A stretch of 33,309 nt of DNA from Enhydrobacter aerosaccus. GTDB taxonomy: Bacteria > Pseudomonadota > Alphaproteobacteria > Reyranellales > Reyranellaceae. Below, in pieces: positions 16,741 to 24,277 of this stretch. Below the pieces are notes generated by a model. It saw only the letters and a program-made list of their open reading frames with translations. It was not told the DNA's origin and did no database searches. How positions within the stretch are numbered: position 1 is the first letter of the stretch; each line of letters starts with the position of its first letter. The position numbers were made by a program, and so were the translations under genes. The stretch is taken from positions 1-33,309 of the forward strand of contig CAIWTJ010000210.1 in assembly GCA_903915535.1 (NCBI GenBank), written 5' to 3'.

Positions 16741-17481
16741 CTACGCCAATCTCTCCACTACCAGGTAGACACCCAGCAGCAACAGGCCGGCAAAGAACAC
16801 CCTGCGAAACGTCGGCGCGGCGATGCGCCGGCGCAGTATCTGGCCCGCCTGCATGCCGAGCAGCGCCGGGGCCAGCGCCAGCAGGGACAGCCAGATCGAG
16901 CCGACATTCCATGCGTCGACGCTCAGCAGACCCAGCGCCAGCGCGATCGTGGAAACCGTGAACGATAGTCCCAGCGCCTGGATGAGTTCGTCGCGCTCGA
17001 GCCCGATCGCCTGCAGGTAAGGCACCGCCGGGATCACGAACACGCCTGTCGCGCCAGTGACGAGACCGGTTGTCAGGCCAACCGTCGGCCCGAGCCACCG
17101 CTCGTGCCGGGTCGCAACCGTCATCCTGAAACCGGCAAGGCCCACGAACGCATAGGCTGCGAGCGCAATGCCGAGCCCGACGCCGGCAAGGCCCGCATGA
17201 TTGCCGGCAAGGACACCTGCTCCGGCAACGGTGCCCGCCAAGACAGCCGCCATCATCGGCAACAGCCGACGCGCCAGCGCACCGAAGCGGGGACCGGCCA
17301 GAAGCTGCCAGACATTGGTCACGAGCGACGGGATCACCAACAACGCCGCCGCTTCGGCGGGCGGCAGCGCGACCGCGAGCAGGCCCATCGCCACGGTTGG
17401 CAGGCCCATGCCGATCACGCCTTTTACAAGGCCAGCCAGCAGGAAGGTGCCGCCGATGAGGATCCAGACTCCGATGCTCAT
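16741..17481 (-). CDS. TSUP (TauE/SafE) family membrane transporter
   Basis: This 246-residue membrane protein with about eight hydrophobic segments matches the sulfite exporter TauE/SafE (TSUP) family. The duplicated motif appears as GGTFLLAGLVKGVIGMGLPT near the N-terminus and VGLTTGLVTGATGVFVIPAV in the second half. ATG 17481 is preferred because it places the first helix close to the terminus. A GTG at 17514 would add 11 polar residues. Family members export sulfite, sulfoacetate or other organic anions. It is divergent from a LysR gene, a common arrangement for regulator and target, and is followed by HMG-CoA lyase 9 bp later. Substrate is unknown. Confidence 0.88.
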   Translation of the reverse strand: MSIGVWILIGGTFLLAGLVKGVIGMGLPTVAMGLLAVALPPAEAAALLVIPSLVTNVWQLLAGPRFGALARRLLPMMAAVLAGTVAGAGVLAGNHAGLAGVGLGIALAAYAFVGLAGFRMTVATRHERWLGPTVGLTTGLVTGATGVFVIPAVPYLQAIGLERDELIQALGLSFTVSTIALALGLLSVDAWNVGSIWLSLLALAPALLGMQAGQILRRRIAAPTFRRVFFAGLLLLGVYLVVERLA

Positions 17482-17533
17482 GCGCTGAGAATGGGAGCGG
17501 CTCTGCTCCGTCACAATGCGGAAAGGGCGCGCG

Positions 17534-17558
17534 TAGCCTTCGGATTGGCCGAAGGCTA
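17534..17558. promoter_or_regulatory. Perfect 10-bp inverted repeat, possible LysR operator or leader hairpin
   Basis: TAGCCTTCGG (17534-17543) and CCGAAGGCTA (17549-17558) are exact reverse complements separated by ATTGG. The element lies between the divergent TSUP and LysR genes, 9 bp before the LysR ATG. Its core contains a T-N11-A pattern (T17540 to A17552), the general LysR-type box. In RNA it would form a stable 10-bp hairpin. Either autoregulation by the adjacent LysR protein or a translational effect is possible. Confidence 0.5.
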
Positions 17559-17567
17559 GATTACCCC

Positions 17568-18461
17568 ATGCATTTCGATCTGATCGACCTGCGCCTTGTC
17601 CTGAACATCGCCGAGGCCGCGAGCATTACCAATGGCGCGGCGCGCAGCGGCCTCGCCCTTGCGTCCGCCAGCGAGCGCCTGCGCGACCTCGAGCGCGCGC
17701 TAGGCGTCCGCCTGTTCGAGCGCCAGCGGCGCGGCGTCAGCCCGACCTCGGCCGGCCTCGCGTTGATCCATCATGCCCGTGTCGTGATCCGGCAGCTCGA
17801 CGAGATGAGCGGCGAGCTCGGCCAGTTCGCCAAGGGCCTGCGCGGCCGCGTGCGCGTTCTGTCGAACACGGCGGCCACCCTGGAATTCCTGCCGCCGCGG
17901 ATTGGCGCCTTCCTGTCGATCCATCCCACGATCGACGTCGAGATCGAGGACCGCCCGAGCCCGGACATCGTGCGCGCGGTCGCGGGCGGCCGGGCCGATC
18001 TCGGCATCGTGGCCGACGTCGTCGATGCCGCCGCCGAGCTGGAGACCGTGCCCTTCGCCGAAGACCGGCTGGTGCTGGTGACGCCTCGGGACCATGCATT
18101 CGCCAAGCGCAAGCGTCTCGCCTTCCGCGACGTCCTGGACCAGGATTTCGTCGGCCTCCCGACCGGGAGCGCGCTGCAGGTCTATATCGACCGCCAGGCC
18201 GCGCGCGCGGGCCAACGGCTCAAGACCCGCATTCGCCTCTCGGGATTCGATGCCGCGTGCAAGGTCGTGGAAAGCGGAATTGGCATTGCGGTCGTCTCGA
18301 AGATCGCCGCACTGCGTTGCAAGCGGTCCTTGGCGATCGCGATGGTGCCGCTCAGCGATCCGTGGGCGCTGCGCCGGCTCAGGATCTGCGCGAAAAGCTT
18401 CCGCGCGCTCTCCGCGCCGGCCCGCGACCTGGTCGCGGCGCTCAGACCAGGGTCGGCTTGA
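17568..18461 (+). CDS. LysR-family transcriptional regulator
   Basis: This 297-residue LysR-type regulator has its helix-turn-helix at about residues 15-60 (SITNGAARSGLALASASERL, then LGVRLFERQRRGVSPTSAG). A periplasmic-binding-protein-like effector domain follows, with typical segments GGRADLGIVAD and FAEDRLVLVTP. It is divergent from the TSUP transporter, mvaB and lysE-like unit and probably regulates it. The ATG lacks a Shine-Dalgarno sequence. A TAGATT hexamer ends 5 nt before it, and a perfect inverted repeat lies just upstream. Its last 20 bp overlap the convergent ABC permease gene. Confidence 0.93.
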   Translation: MHFDLIDLRLVLNIAEAASITNGAARSGLALASASERLRDLERALGVRLFERQRRGVSPTSAGLALIHHARVVIRQLDEMSGELGQFAKGLRGRVRVLSNTAATLEFLPPRIGAFLSIHPTIDVEIEDRPSPDIVRAVAGGRADLGIVADVVDAAAELETVPFAEDRLVLVTPRDHAFAKRKRLAFRDVLDQDFVGLPTGSALQVYIDRQAARAGQRLKTRIRLSGFDAACKVVESGIGIAVVSKIAALRCKRSLAIAMVPLSDPWALRRLRICAKSFRALSAPARDLVAALRPGSA

Positions 18462-19248
18462 GCTTGCCAGCGCGGCCCAGGATCATCACCACGGCGGCCA
18501 GCGCAAGTACGGTCAGCACGATCAATAGCGTCGCCACGGCGGTGATTGTCGGGTTTACCTCGAGGATCAGCTCGTTGAACATCTTCTTCGGCACAGTCTC
18601 GTACTTGCCGGCGATGAACGAGGTCACGATCACCTCGTCGAAACTGCCGATGAAGGCGAAGACCCAGGCCGCGAAGACGCTCGGCGCCAGGTTGGGCAGC
18701 ATCACCTTGCGCACCGTGTAGGACCAAGAGGCGCCCAGGCTCCACGCCACCTGCTCGATCCTCTGGTCGAACTCCCGGATCGCCACGCCCATCACCATCA
18801 TCACCAACGGCACGTTCAGGATCGTGTGGGCGACAACGAGTCCCACGAACGAGCCCAGCAGGCCGATCTTGGCGAGGCCGAGGTAGAGCGCAATCGCCGC
18901 GATGATCGTGGGCACGATCAGCGGCGCCATGAAGTTGCCTTCCGCCCAGTCGCGCCCCTTGAAACTGCCACGGCGCAGGCCGTAGGCCGCCAGCGCGCCC
19001 AGCACCAGGGCCACTATCGAAGAGATCACGGCCACCACGGTCGAGGTCCACATCGCCTCCATCCAGCGCGGATTGCCGAACAGCGTCTCGTACCAGCGCA
19101 GCGAAAATCCCGGAGGCGGAAAGGTCAGCGACTTGGCCGACGAGAACGACATCGGGATCACGATCACGATGGGAACGGTGAGGAACACCAGCGCCAGCAC
19201 GCCGACCGTCGCCAGCAGCCGTCGCGTCCAGGGGGAGCCGCCGATCAT
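18442..19248 (-). CDS. ABC transporter permease, PotC-like
   Basis: This 268-residue inner-membrane permease of the polyamine/Fe3+-type importers has about six membrane helices. The EAA loop that contacts the ATPase reads EQVAWSLGASWSYTVRKVMLPNLAPS. It forms the translocation pore with the preceding PotB-like subunit. The start is supported by a strong GAGGAGGGG overlapping the end of the upstream gene, 10 bp away. It is the last gene of the minus-strand aminotransferase/ABC operon and overlaps the LysR end by 20 bp. Substrate specificity lies in the binding protein and is not readable here. Confidence 0.93.
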   Translation of the reverse strand: MIGGSPWTRRLLATVGVLALVFLTVPIVIVIPMSFSSAKSLTFPPPGFSLRWYETLFGNPRWMEAMWTSTVVAVISSIVALVLGALAAYGLRRGSFKGRDWAEGNFMAPLIVPTIIAAIALYLGLAKIGLLGSFVGLVVAHTILNVPLVMMVMGVAIREFDQRIEQVAWSLGASWSYTVRKVMLPNLAPSVFAAWVFAFIGSFDEVIVTSFIAGKYETVPKKMFNELILEVNPTITAVATLLIVLTVLALAAVVMILGRAGKLKPTLV

Positions 19249-19258
19249 GCGCCCCTCC

Positions 19259-20077
19259 TCATGCCGAGGCCTTCCGGTCGAGCCGGCGATAGGCGGCGAA
19301 GATCAGCAGGGTCACAATCAGCAGGATCGTCGAGATCGCCGACGCCTGTTCCCAGCGCGGGATCTGATTGATCAGGGTGTCGAGCAGATTGGAGATCATC
19401 GGCACGCGGCCGCCGCCCAGGATCGCGGGCGTCACGTAGAAGCCGAGGCACAGGATGAAGACCAGCAATGTCCCCGCCGCCAGCGCCGGCAGCGTGAGCG
19501 GAAAATAGATCTTCCAGAAGATCGTGCGCGGCGGCGCGCCCATCGAGGCGGCGGCCTGCAGCAGGCGGTCGTCGATCTTGATCATCGCGGCGAACAACGG
19601 CAGCACCAGGAACGGCAGCAGCACGTTGGCCATGCCGATGGTGACGCCCATCTCGTTATAAAGGAACGACACCGGTGCATCGGTGAGGCCGGTCCATTGC
19701 AGGAAGCGGTTCACCAGCCCGCCGTTGCCCAGAACGACGATCCACGCATAGGTCCGCACCAGGATCGAGACCCAGAACGGCAGCACGACCAGCGCGATCG
19801 CGATCAGCCGCGCGCGATTTTGCAGGCCCCGCATCCAATGGGCCAAGGGATAGCCGATCGCCATGTTGGCAAGGGTGGCGATCAGGGCGATTCGCATCGT
19901 ATTGCCGAGCACCTTGAGATAGACCGGCGTCTCGATCAGCCCCTGGTAGTGCTCGAGCGTGAAGCCTCGCCCTTTTTCCCAAAAGGCGAGGCCCAGCATG
20001 TAGACGATGGGCGCGTTGAAGGCGACAACCATCAGCACCAGCAAGGGTGCGACGAAGCTGAAGCCCGTTCCACGCAT
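19259..20077 (-). CDS. ABC transporter permease, PotB-like
   Basis: This 272-residue permease has about six membrane segments. The EAA motif LLQAAASMGAPPRTIFWKIY precedes FPLTLPALAAGTLLVFILCLG. The mid-region PFWVSILVRTYAW is typical of PotB/PotH-type subunits of spermidine/putrescine-family importers. A good ribosome-binding site (GGAAGGGA) precedes the ATG, 16 bp after the solute-binding protein gene. It pairs with the PotC-like permease downstream. Confidence 0.93.
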   Translation of the reverse strand: MRGTGFSFVAPLLVLMVVAFNAPIVYMLGLAFWEKGRGFTLEHYQGLIETPVYLKVLGNTMRIALIATLANMAIGYPLAHWMRGLQNRARLIAIALVVLPFWVSILVRTYAWIVVLGNGGLVNRFLQWTGLTDAPVSFLYNEMGVTIGMANVLLPFLVLPLFAAMIKIDDRLLQAAASMGAPPRTIFWKIYFPLTLPALAAGTLLVFILCLGFYVTPAILGGGRVPMISNLLDTLINQIPRWEQASAISTILLIVTLLIFAAYRRLDRKASA

Positions 20078-20093
20078 CGTGATCCCTTCCGGC

Positions 20094-21119
20094 TCAGAGG
20101 TTGAGCTTGAAGGCTTCCCACTTCTTGTTCACGGCCTCGCCGTTCGTGACCCACCACTGGGCGTCCTCGAAGTATTGGACCGCTTTGTTCTGCTTGGCCG
20201 TCGGAAACTGCCAGAGCTTGTCCTTGGGCAGCAGCGGATCGAGCTCGGGGCTGGAGCCGGTGTAGGAGATCACCGTGGCCGCCTGGGCCTGGTTCTCCGG
20301 CAGCGACATCTCGTGCAGCAGCTTGTAGGCCGCGGCCTTGTCCTCGGGCTTGGAGCCTTTCACGATGCCGAAGTAGCTGAGATCGGCCTTGCCGCCGACG
20401 AAGCTCATGGCCAGCGTCGGCTCGTTGACGACGCGACCCGACCAGCAGATCGAATACTGGACCTCGTTGTCCTTCAACAGCTGCGCCGGCTGGGCGCCCG
20501 CCTTCCACCAGACCGACACGTCCTTCTTGATCTCATCCAGCTTCTTGAAGGCGAGATCCACATTGAGCGGGAAGATCTTGTCGACCGGCACACCCGCCGC
20601 CTGCACACAGAACGGCAGGAGATAGTGCGGATAATCCGGCAGGCAGCGCTTGCCCGGGAAGTTCTTGAGGTCGAAGAAATCCGTCATGTTCTTCGGTTCC
20701 TTCGCGCCCTTCCGCCACGCCATGATGGTCGAGAAGTACTGGTAGCCGAAGCCGTACTCGTTCTTGGCTTCCGGGAACATCGGCGCCGGGTTGATCGCGG
20801 CCCAGTCCAAAGGCTCGATCAGCCCGAGGTTCTTGGCCTGCACCATGACGCTCTGGCCCAGCTCGAACAGCACGGTGTCCTTCTGGCCGCTCTCGACCAG
20901 CGCGCGCAGCTTGCCGAGCGAACTCGGGCTTTCCCGGATGACCTTGATGCCGCTCTTCTTCATCAATGGCTCGATGTAGCCCTTCTCGATCGAGTCGCCC
21001 GACAGGCCGCCCGATTCGATCATGCGGATTTCCTTCGACTGGGCGCGCGCGCCCGCCGACAGGAGTCCGAACGCCGACACGCCGGCTGCGGCGCCGGTCA
21101 CAAAACTACGTCTTTTCAT
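20094..21119 (-). CDS. Periplasmic solute-binding protein of a PotD-like ABC importer
   Basis: This 341-residue extracellular solute-binding protein has an N-terminus (MKRRSFVTGAAAGVSAFGLL, then SAGARAQ) with a twin-arginine RRSF motif, hydrophobic core and AxA cleavage site at about residue 26. This suggests Tat export. The mature part fits the polyamine/Fe-type binding proteins, with segments such as YSICWSGRVVNEP and YGFGYQYFSTIM. The start is fixed by a perfect GAGGAGG 7 bp upstream; a 69-residue upstream extension in the same frame is rejected. It sits 22 bp after the ATPase gene. The ligand could be a polyamine or another amine; that is inference from family and neighbours. Confidence 0.93.
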   Translation of the reverse strand: MKRRSFVTGAAAGVSAFGLLSAGARAQSKEIRMIESGGLSGDSIEKGYIEPLMKKSGIKVIRESPSSLGKLRALVESGQKDTVLFELGQSVMVQAKNLGLIEPLDWAAINPAPMFPEAKNEYGFGYQYFSTIMAWRKGAKEPKNMTDFFDLKNFPGKRCLPDYPHYLLPFCVQAAGVPVDKIFPLNVDLAFKKLDEIKKDVSVWWKAGAQPAQLLKDNEVQYSICWSGRVVNEPTLAMSFVGGKADLSYFGIVKGSKPEDKAAAYKLLHEMSLPENQAQAATVISYTGSSPELDPLLPKDKLWQFPTAKQNKAVQYFEDAQWWVTNGEAVNKKWEAFKLNL

Positions 21120-21141
21120 CTTTGCCTCCTCGGTTGTTCCC

Positions 21142-22113
21142 TCACGCGACCGGCCACAGGTCGGTCGCGTCCCACGACACAGAAACTTTTTCGCCCGCCG
21201 TAAAGGCGCGGCCCACGAACGGCACAGCCGCCACCATGGGCGCCGCGCCTCCATCGAGTTCGAGATGATAGCGGACCATCTGGCCCAGGTAGATGGCCTC
21301 GACGACTTTGGCAGGTGTGCCGCCATTCATGCCCGCCGGCGAGAGCTTCACGCGTTCCGGCCGCACCAGCCCGGTCCGGCCGCCATCGATGCCGATAAAA
21401 TTCGCGATGCCAAGGAACTCCGCGACGAAGCGGTTGGCGGGCTTGAGATAAGCCTCCGTCGGCGCCGCCACCTGCTGCGTCTGGCCATGGTTCAGCACCA
21501 TGATGCGGTCGCTCAGCGAAAGCGCCTCTTCTTGATCATGCGTGACCAGGAGTGTCGTCACGCCCAGCGTGCGTTGGAGCTGCTTCAGCTCGACCTGCAG
21601 TTCCTCGCGCAGCTTGCGATCGAGAGCGCCCAATGGCTCGTCGAGCAGCAGGATATCCGGCTTGAACACCACCGCGCGCGCGAGCGCCACGCGCTGCTGC
21701 TGGCCGCCGGACAGTTGCGACGGCCGGCGGTCGTGCAGGCCCTCGAGCCGGACCAGCTTCAGCGCTTCGAGCGATTGCGTGCGGGCGGCCTCGCCCGTGA
21801 TCTTGCGCACCCCCAGCGGGAACATGACGTTCTCCAGCACGGTCATGTGCGGGAACAGCGCGTAGGACTGAAACACCAGACCGATATTGCGCTGCTGCGC
21901 CGGCGCGTCTGTGACATCGCGGCCGCCGATGAAGATCTTGCCCGCCGTCGGCTTGTTGAGGCCGGCGATCAGCGACAAAAGCGTCGTCTTGCCTGAACCG
22001 CTCGGGCCCAGGATGGTGACGAACTCGCCCTGTGTCACGTTGAGGTCGACGTTGTCCGCCGCTGCCACCGTGCCGTAGCGCTTGCTCACGCCTTCGAGGC
22101 GGATGTCGCTCAT
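21142..22113 (-). CDS. ABC transporter ATPase, PotA-like
   Basis: This 323-residue ATPase energises the PotBCD-like importer. Walker A is GPSGSGKT (36-43), the signature LSGGQ is at 134-138, Walker B is DILLLDEP (153-160) and the switch histidine is H192. A C-terminal TOBE-like regulatory domain follows, with LVRPERVKLSPAG and YLGQMVRYHLEL. The ATG overlaps the stop of the aminotransferase gene as ATGA (22110-22113), so translation is probably coupled. Confidence 0.96.
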   Translation of the reverse strand: MSDIRLEGVSKRYGTVAAADNVDLNVTQGEFVTILGPSGSGKTTLLSLIAGLNKPTAGKIFIGGRDVTDAPAQQRNIGLVFQSYALFPHMTVLENVMFPLGVRKITGEAARTQSLEALKLVRLEGLHDRRPSQLSGGQQQRVALARAVVFKPDILLLDEPLGALDRKLREELQVELKQLQRTLGVTTLLVTHDQEEALSLSDRIMVLNHGQTQQVAAPTEAYLKPANRFVAEFLGIANFIGIDGGRTGLVRPERVKLSPAGMNGGTPAKVVEAIYLGQMVRYHLELDGGAAPMVAAVPFVGRAFTAGEKVSVSWDATDLWPVA

Positions 22114-23414
22114 TGCAGCGTGGCCATCGCTCGATCGGCCGCCGCGAGAGTCTCGTCGATGATCGCGTCGTCGTGTGCGACCGACAGAAACCACTTGGCG
22201 TTCTGGTTGGTACGGATGCCTTCTTCCTGCAGCGCGATATGGAAGGCCAGCGCCTTGTCCTTGTCGCACGCAGCCGACTCGCGATAATTGCGCGGCGGCG
22301 CGCCCTCGGTGAAGAACACCTGAAAGATCGCGGGCAGTCCCTGCACCTTCACCGCCTGCTTGTGCTTCTTCGCCAACTCCGCCAACCCCTGCATCAGATG
22401 CGTCCCGCGACGCTCGAGCTCACGATAGACGGCGCCGTCGTTCGCCTCCAGCACGTCGAGCGCCGCGATTGCCGCAGCCATGCTCTGGACATTGCCGTTA
22501 TAGGTGCCGCCATGCATCACGCCCTTGTCGAGCAGGGTGTCCATGACATCGCGCCGGCCGCCGACCATGGCGAGGGGAAAGCCCGCGGCGACCGCCTTGG
22601 CGTAGATCGAGAGATCGGCGTTCACGCCATAGCGCCCCTGGGCCCCGCGCAGGCCCGCGCGGAAACCGGTGATGACCTCGTCGCAGATGAAGAGCGCGCC
22701 GTTGCGGCCGCAGAGATCGCGCACGCCGGCGAGATATCCGGGCGCGGGCTCCATCGGCCCGCCATTCACCATCACCGGTTCCATGATGACGGCAGCGATC
22801 TCGTTCTTGTTGCGCTCGAAGGCGGCAGCGAGAAGGTCGAGGTCGTTCCAGCCGCAGACGACGACATCGTCCAGCACGCTGGCCGGCATACCGGGCGAGC
22901 CGGCGACAGGCACCGGCGCTTCGGCGGGCCCTGCTTCGTTGAGCGATGGCTTGGTGCTGATAAAGGCCTGGTCGCTCCAGCCGTGATAGTGGCCTTCGAA
23001 TTTCAGGATCTTGTCGCGGCCAGTGAAGGCACGGGCAAGGCGGAAGGCCATCAGCACGGCCTCTGTGCCCGACGTGGCAAAGCGCACGACTTCCGAACTC
23101 GGCAGCAGGCGGACCAGCCTCTCGGCGAGTTCTGTTTCGCGCGGATGCTGGGCGGCGAAGACCTGTCCTTCGGCCAGGCTGGCCGCGACAGCGTCGATCA
23201 CCGGCTTGGGCGCGTGCCCCAGAATGGCGGGGCCGTTGCCCAGCACGTAATCGATATGAACGTTGCCGTCGACATCGTAGAGGCGCGCGCCCTGGCCGCG
23301 CTCGAAGAAAAGCGGCACCGGCGTCGCGGCGTAGCGCACGTTGCTGCTGACGCCGCCGGCCAACGCCTTCTTGGTGCGTTCATAAAGTGCGATCGATTTG
23401 GCGTAACTGCGCAT
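22110..23414 (-). CDS. Class III aminotransferase (glutamate-1-semialdehyde aminomutase-like)
   Basis: This 434-residue fold-type I PLP enzyme is close to glutamate-1-semialdehyde 2,1-aminomutase and omega-aminotransferases. The phosphate-binding SGTEA is at 115-119 and GHYHGW at 141-146. The PLP-pyridine aspartate is D245 (ICDEVITGFR) and the Schiff-base lysine K273 (IYAKAVAAGFPL). It heads the importer operon and overlaps potA-like by 4 bp, so a catabolic transaminase acting on the imported compound is more likely than a haem-biosynthetic enzyme; this is inference. ATG 23414 is preceded by GAGGGG. An 18-residue upstream extension is rejected for lack of conserved sequence. Confidence 0.92.
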   Translation of the reverse strand: MRSYAKSIALYERTKKALAGGVSSNVRYAATPVPLFFERGQGARLYDVDGNVHIDYVLGNGPAILGHAPKPVIDAVAASLAEGQVFAAQHPRETELAERLVRLLPSSEVVRFATSGTEAVLMAFRLARAFTGRDKILKFEGHYHGWSDQAFISTKPSLNEAGPAEAPVPVAGSPGMPASVLDDVVVCGWNDLDLLAAAFERNKNEIAAVIMEPVMVNGGPMEPAPGYLAGVRDLCGRNGALFICDEVITGFRAGLRGAQGRYGVNADLSIYAKAVAAGFPLAMVGGRRDVMDTLLDKGVMHGGTYNGNVQSMAAAIAALDVLEANDGAVYRELERRGTHLMQGLAELAKKHKQAVKVQGLPAIFQVFFTEGAPPRNYRESAACDKDKALAFHIALQEEGIRTNQNAKWFLSVAHDDAIIDETLAAADRAMATLQ

Positions 23415-23469
23415 TTGCCCCTCATCCCAGCAAGAACGATGCCTTGGCGGCAGGCTGCGGGCAATCAAA

Positions 23470-23485
23470 ATTTGTGATCACAAAT
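23470..23485. promoter_or_regulatory. 16-bp perfect palindrome, likely GntR operator
   Basis: ATTTGTGATCACAAAT is its own reverse complement. It lies in the 99-bp divergent region between the aminotransferase start (23414) and the GntR start (23514). The TTGT...ACAA half-sites resemble operators of FadR/FCD-type GntR proteins. Its spacing does not fit a CRP site. It overlaps the -35 proposed for the GntR gene, consistent with autorepression and joint control of both directions. Confidence 0.65.
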
Positions 23486-23505
23486 CTGAGCTTCTGGTCT
23501 ATGAT
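23477..23505 (+). promoter_or_regulatory. Putative promoter of the GntR gene
   Basis: ATCACA (23477-23482, four of six -35 matches), a 17-nt spacer and TATGAT (23500-23505, five of six -10 matches). The ATG at 23514 starts only 8 nt after the -10, so the transcript would be leaderless or nearly so, in keeping with the absence of a Shine-Dalgarno sequence. Motif-based call only. Confidence 0.4.
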
Positions 23506-23513
23506 TCGGTTCG

Positions 23514-24260
23514 ATGGGCACGAAAGCTCCCACGGACACCTCTCTGCGCACGCAAGTCTACGACTCGCTTCGCGATGCGTTGACCGCAGGTCAGTTCGCG
23601 CCAGGACAAAAGCTCTCCTTTCGCTATATCGCGAGCACATTGGGCGTCAGCCTGACGCCGGTGCGGGAGGCGATCCGCCGGCTGGTCGCCGAAGGCGCCC
23701 TCGAGATGCGCCCGGGCCGTTCGGTGCGCGTGCCGTTGATGACAAAAGCCAAGATCCTCGAATTGCGCGACATCCGGCTGGCGCTGGAAGGATTGGCGAC
23801 GGAAAAAGCCGCCGCCGTGGCGACACGCGACGAGGTTGCCCGCCTCCGCCGCATTGCGGCCGAACTCGTGGCTGTGCGCAGCCGCGGCGATAGTCCGGCG
23901 GATCGCCTGAAAATTCGCGAGTTTCATTTCGCGCTCTACGGCATTGCCCGCCAGCCGATCCTGCTGCGGGCGATCGAGGGCCTATGGCTCCAGACCGGCC
24001 CTTACATGAACCTGCTCTACCCCGACTATGTCGCCTCGCCGCTGGGGCCCGAGCGCCGGCTTCGCATCGTCGCCGCTCTTCAGGCCCACGACGCGGCCGC
24101 TGCGCGCCGCGAACTCGAGGGCGATATCTACGACGCCCTGTCCTACGTGGCGGGGCTCGCCGATGCGGCAGGAAATATTGCGCCAGCCCAGCCTCTTCAG
24201 GCGAAACGCCGGCGCGGCCGCTCTTCACTACCGCCTTCGGGCGCATTAGCCTTCCCCTAA
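23514..24260 (+). CDS. GntR-family (FCD subfamily) transcriptional regulator
   Basis: This 248-residue regulator carries an N-terminal winged helix at about residues 12-75. Typical segments are LRTQVYDSLRDALTAGQFAP, then LGVSLTPVREAIRRLVAEGAL. The all-helical C-terminal FCD-type domain has ELRDIRLALEG and a conserved histidine in KIREFHFALYG. FCD regulators usually bind a small carboxylate or amine effector. The last 30 residues are basic and low-complexity. It is divergent from the aminotransferase/ABC operon and is followed 17 bp later by a second aminotransferase gene, so it probably controls both through the palindrome at 23470. Confidence 0.93.
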   Translation: MGTKAPTDTSLRTQVYDSLRDALTAGQFAPGQKLSFRYIASTLGVSLTPVREAIRRLVAEGALEMRPGRSVRVPLMTKAKILELRDIRLALEGLATEKAAAVATRDEVARLRRIAAELVAVRSRGDSPADRLKIREFHFALYGIARQPILLRAIEGLWLQTGPYMNLLYPDYVASPLGPERRLRIVAALQAHDAAAARRELEGDIYDALSYVAGLADAAGNIAPAQPLQAKRRRGRSSLPPSGALAFP

Positions 24261-24277
24261 CCGAGAGAGGACGTCCC

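Noticed and set aside
15463..16968. A 501-codon plus-strand frame opposite lysE-like and mvaB
   Set aside because: It is a composition shadow; mvaB has all catalytic motifs on the other strand.
22110..23414. Haem-biosynthesis hemL
   Set aside because: The fold is right, but operon coupling to an ABC importer and divergence from a GntR gene point to a catabolic aminotransferase.
23470..23485. CRP/FNR-type binding site
   Set aside because: CRP sites need TGTGA and TCACA separated by about 6 bp. Here the half-sites overlap at the centre, which fits a GntR-type operator better.
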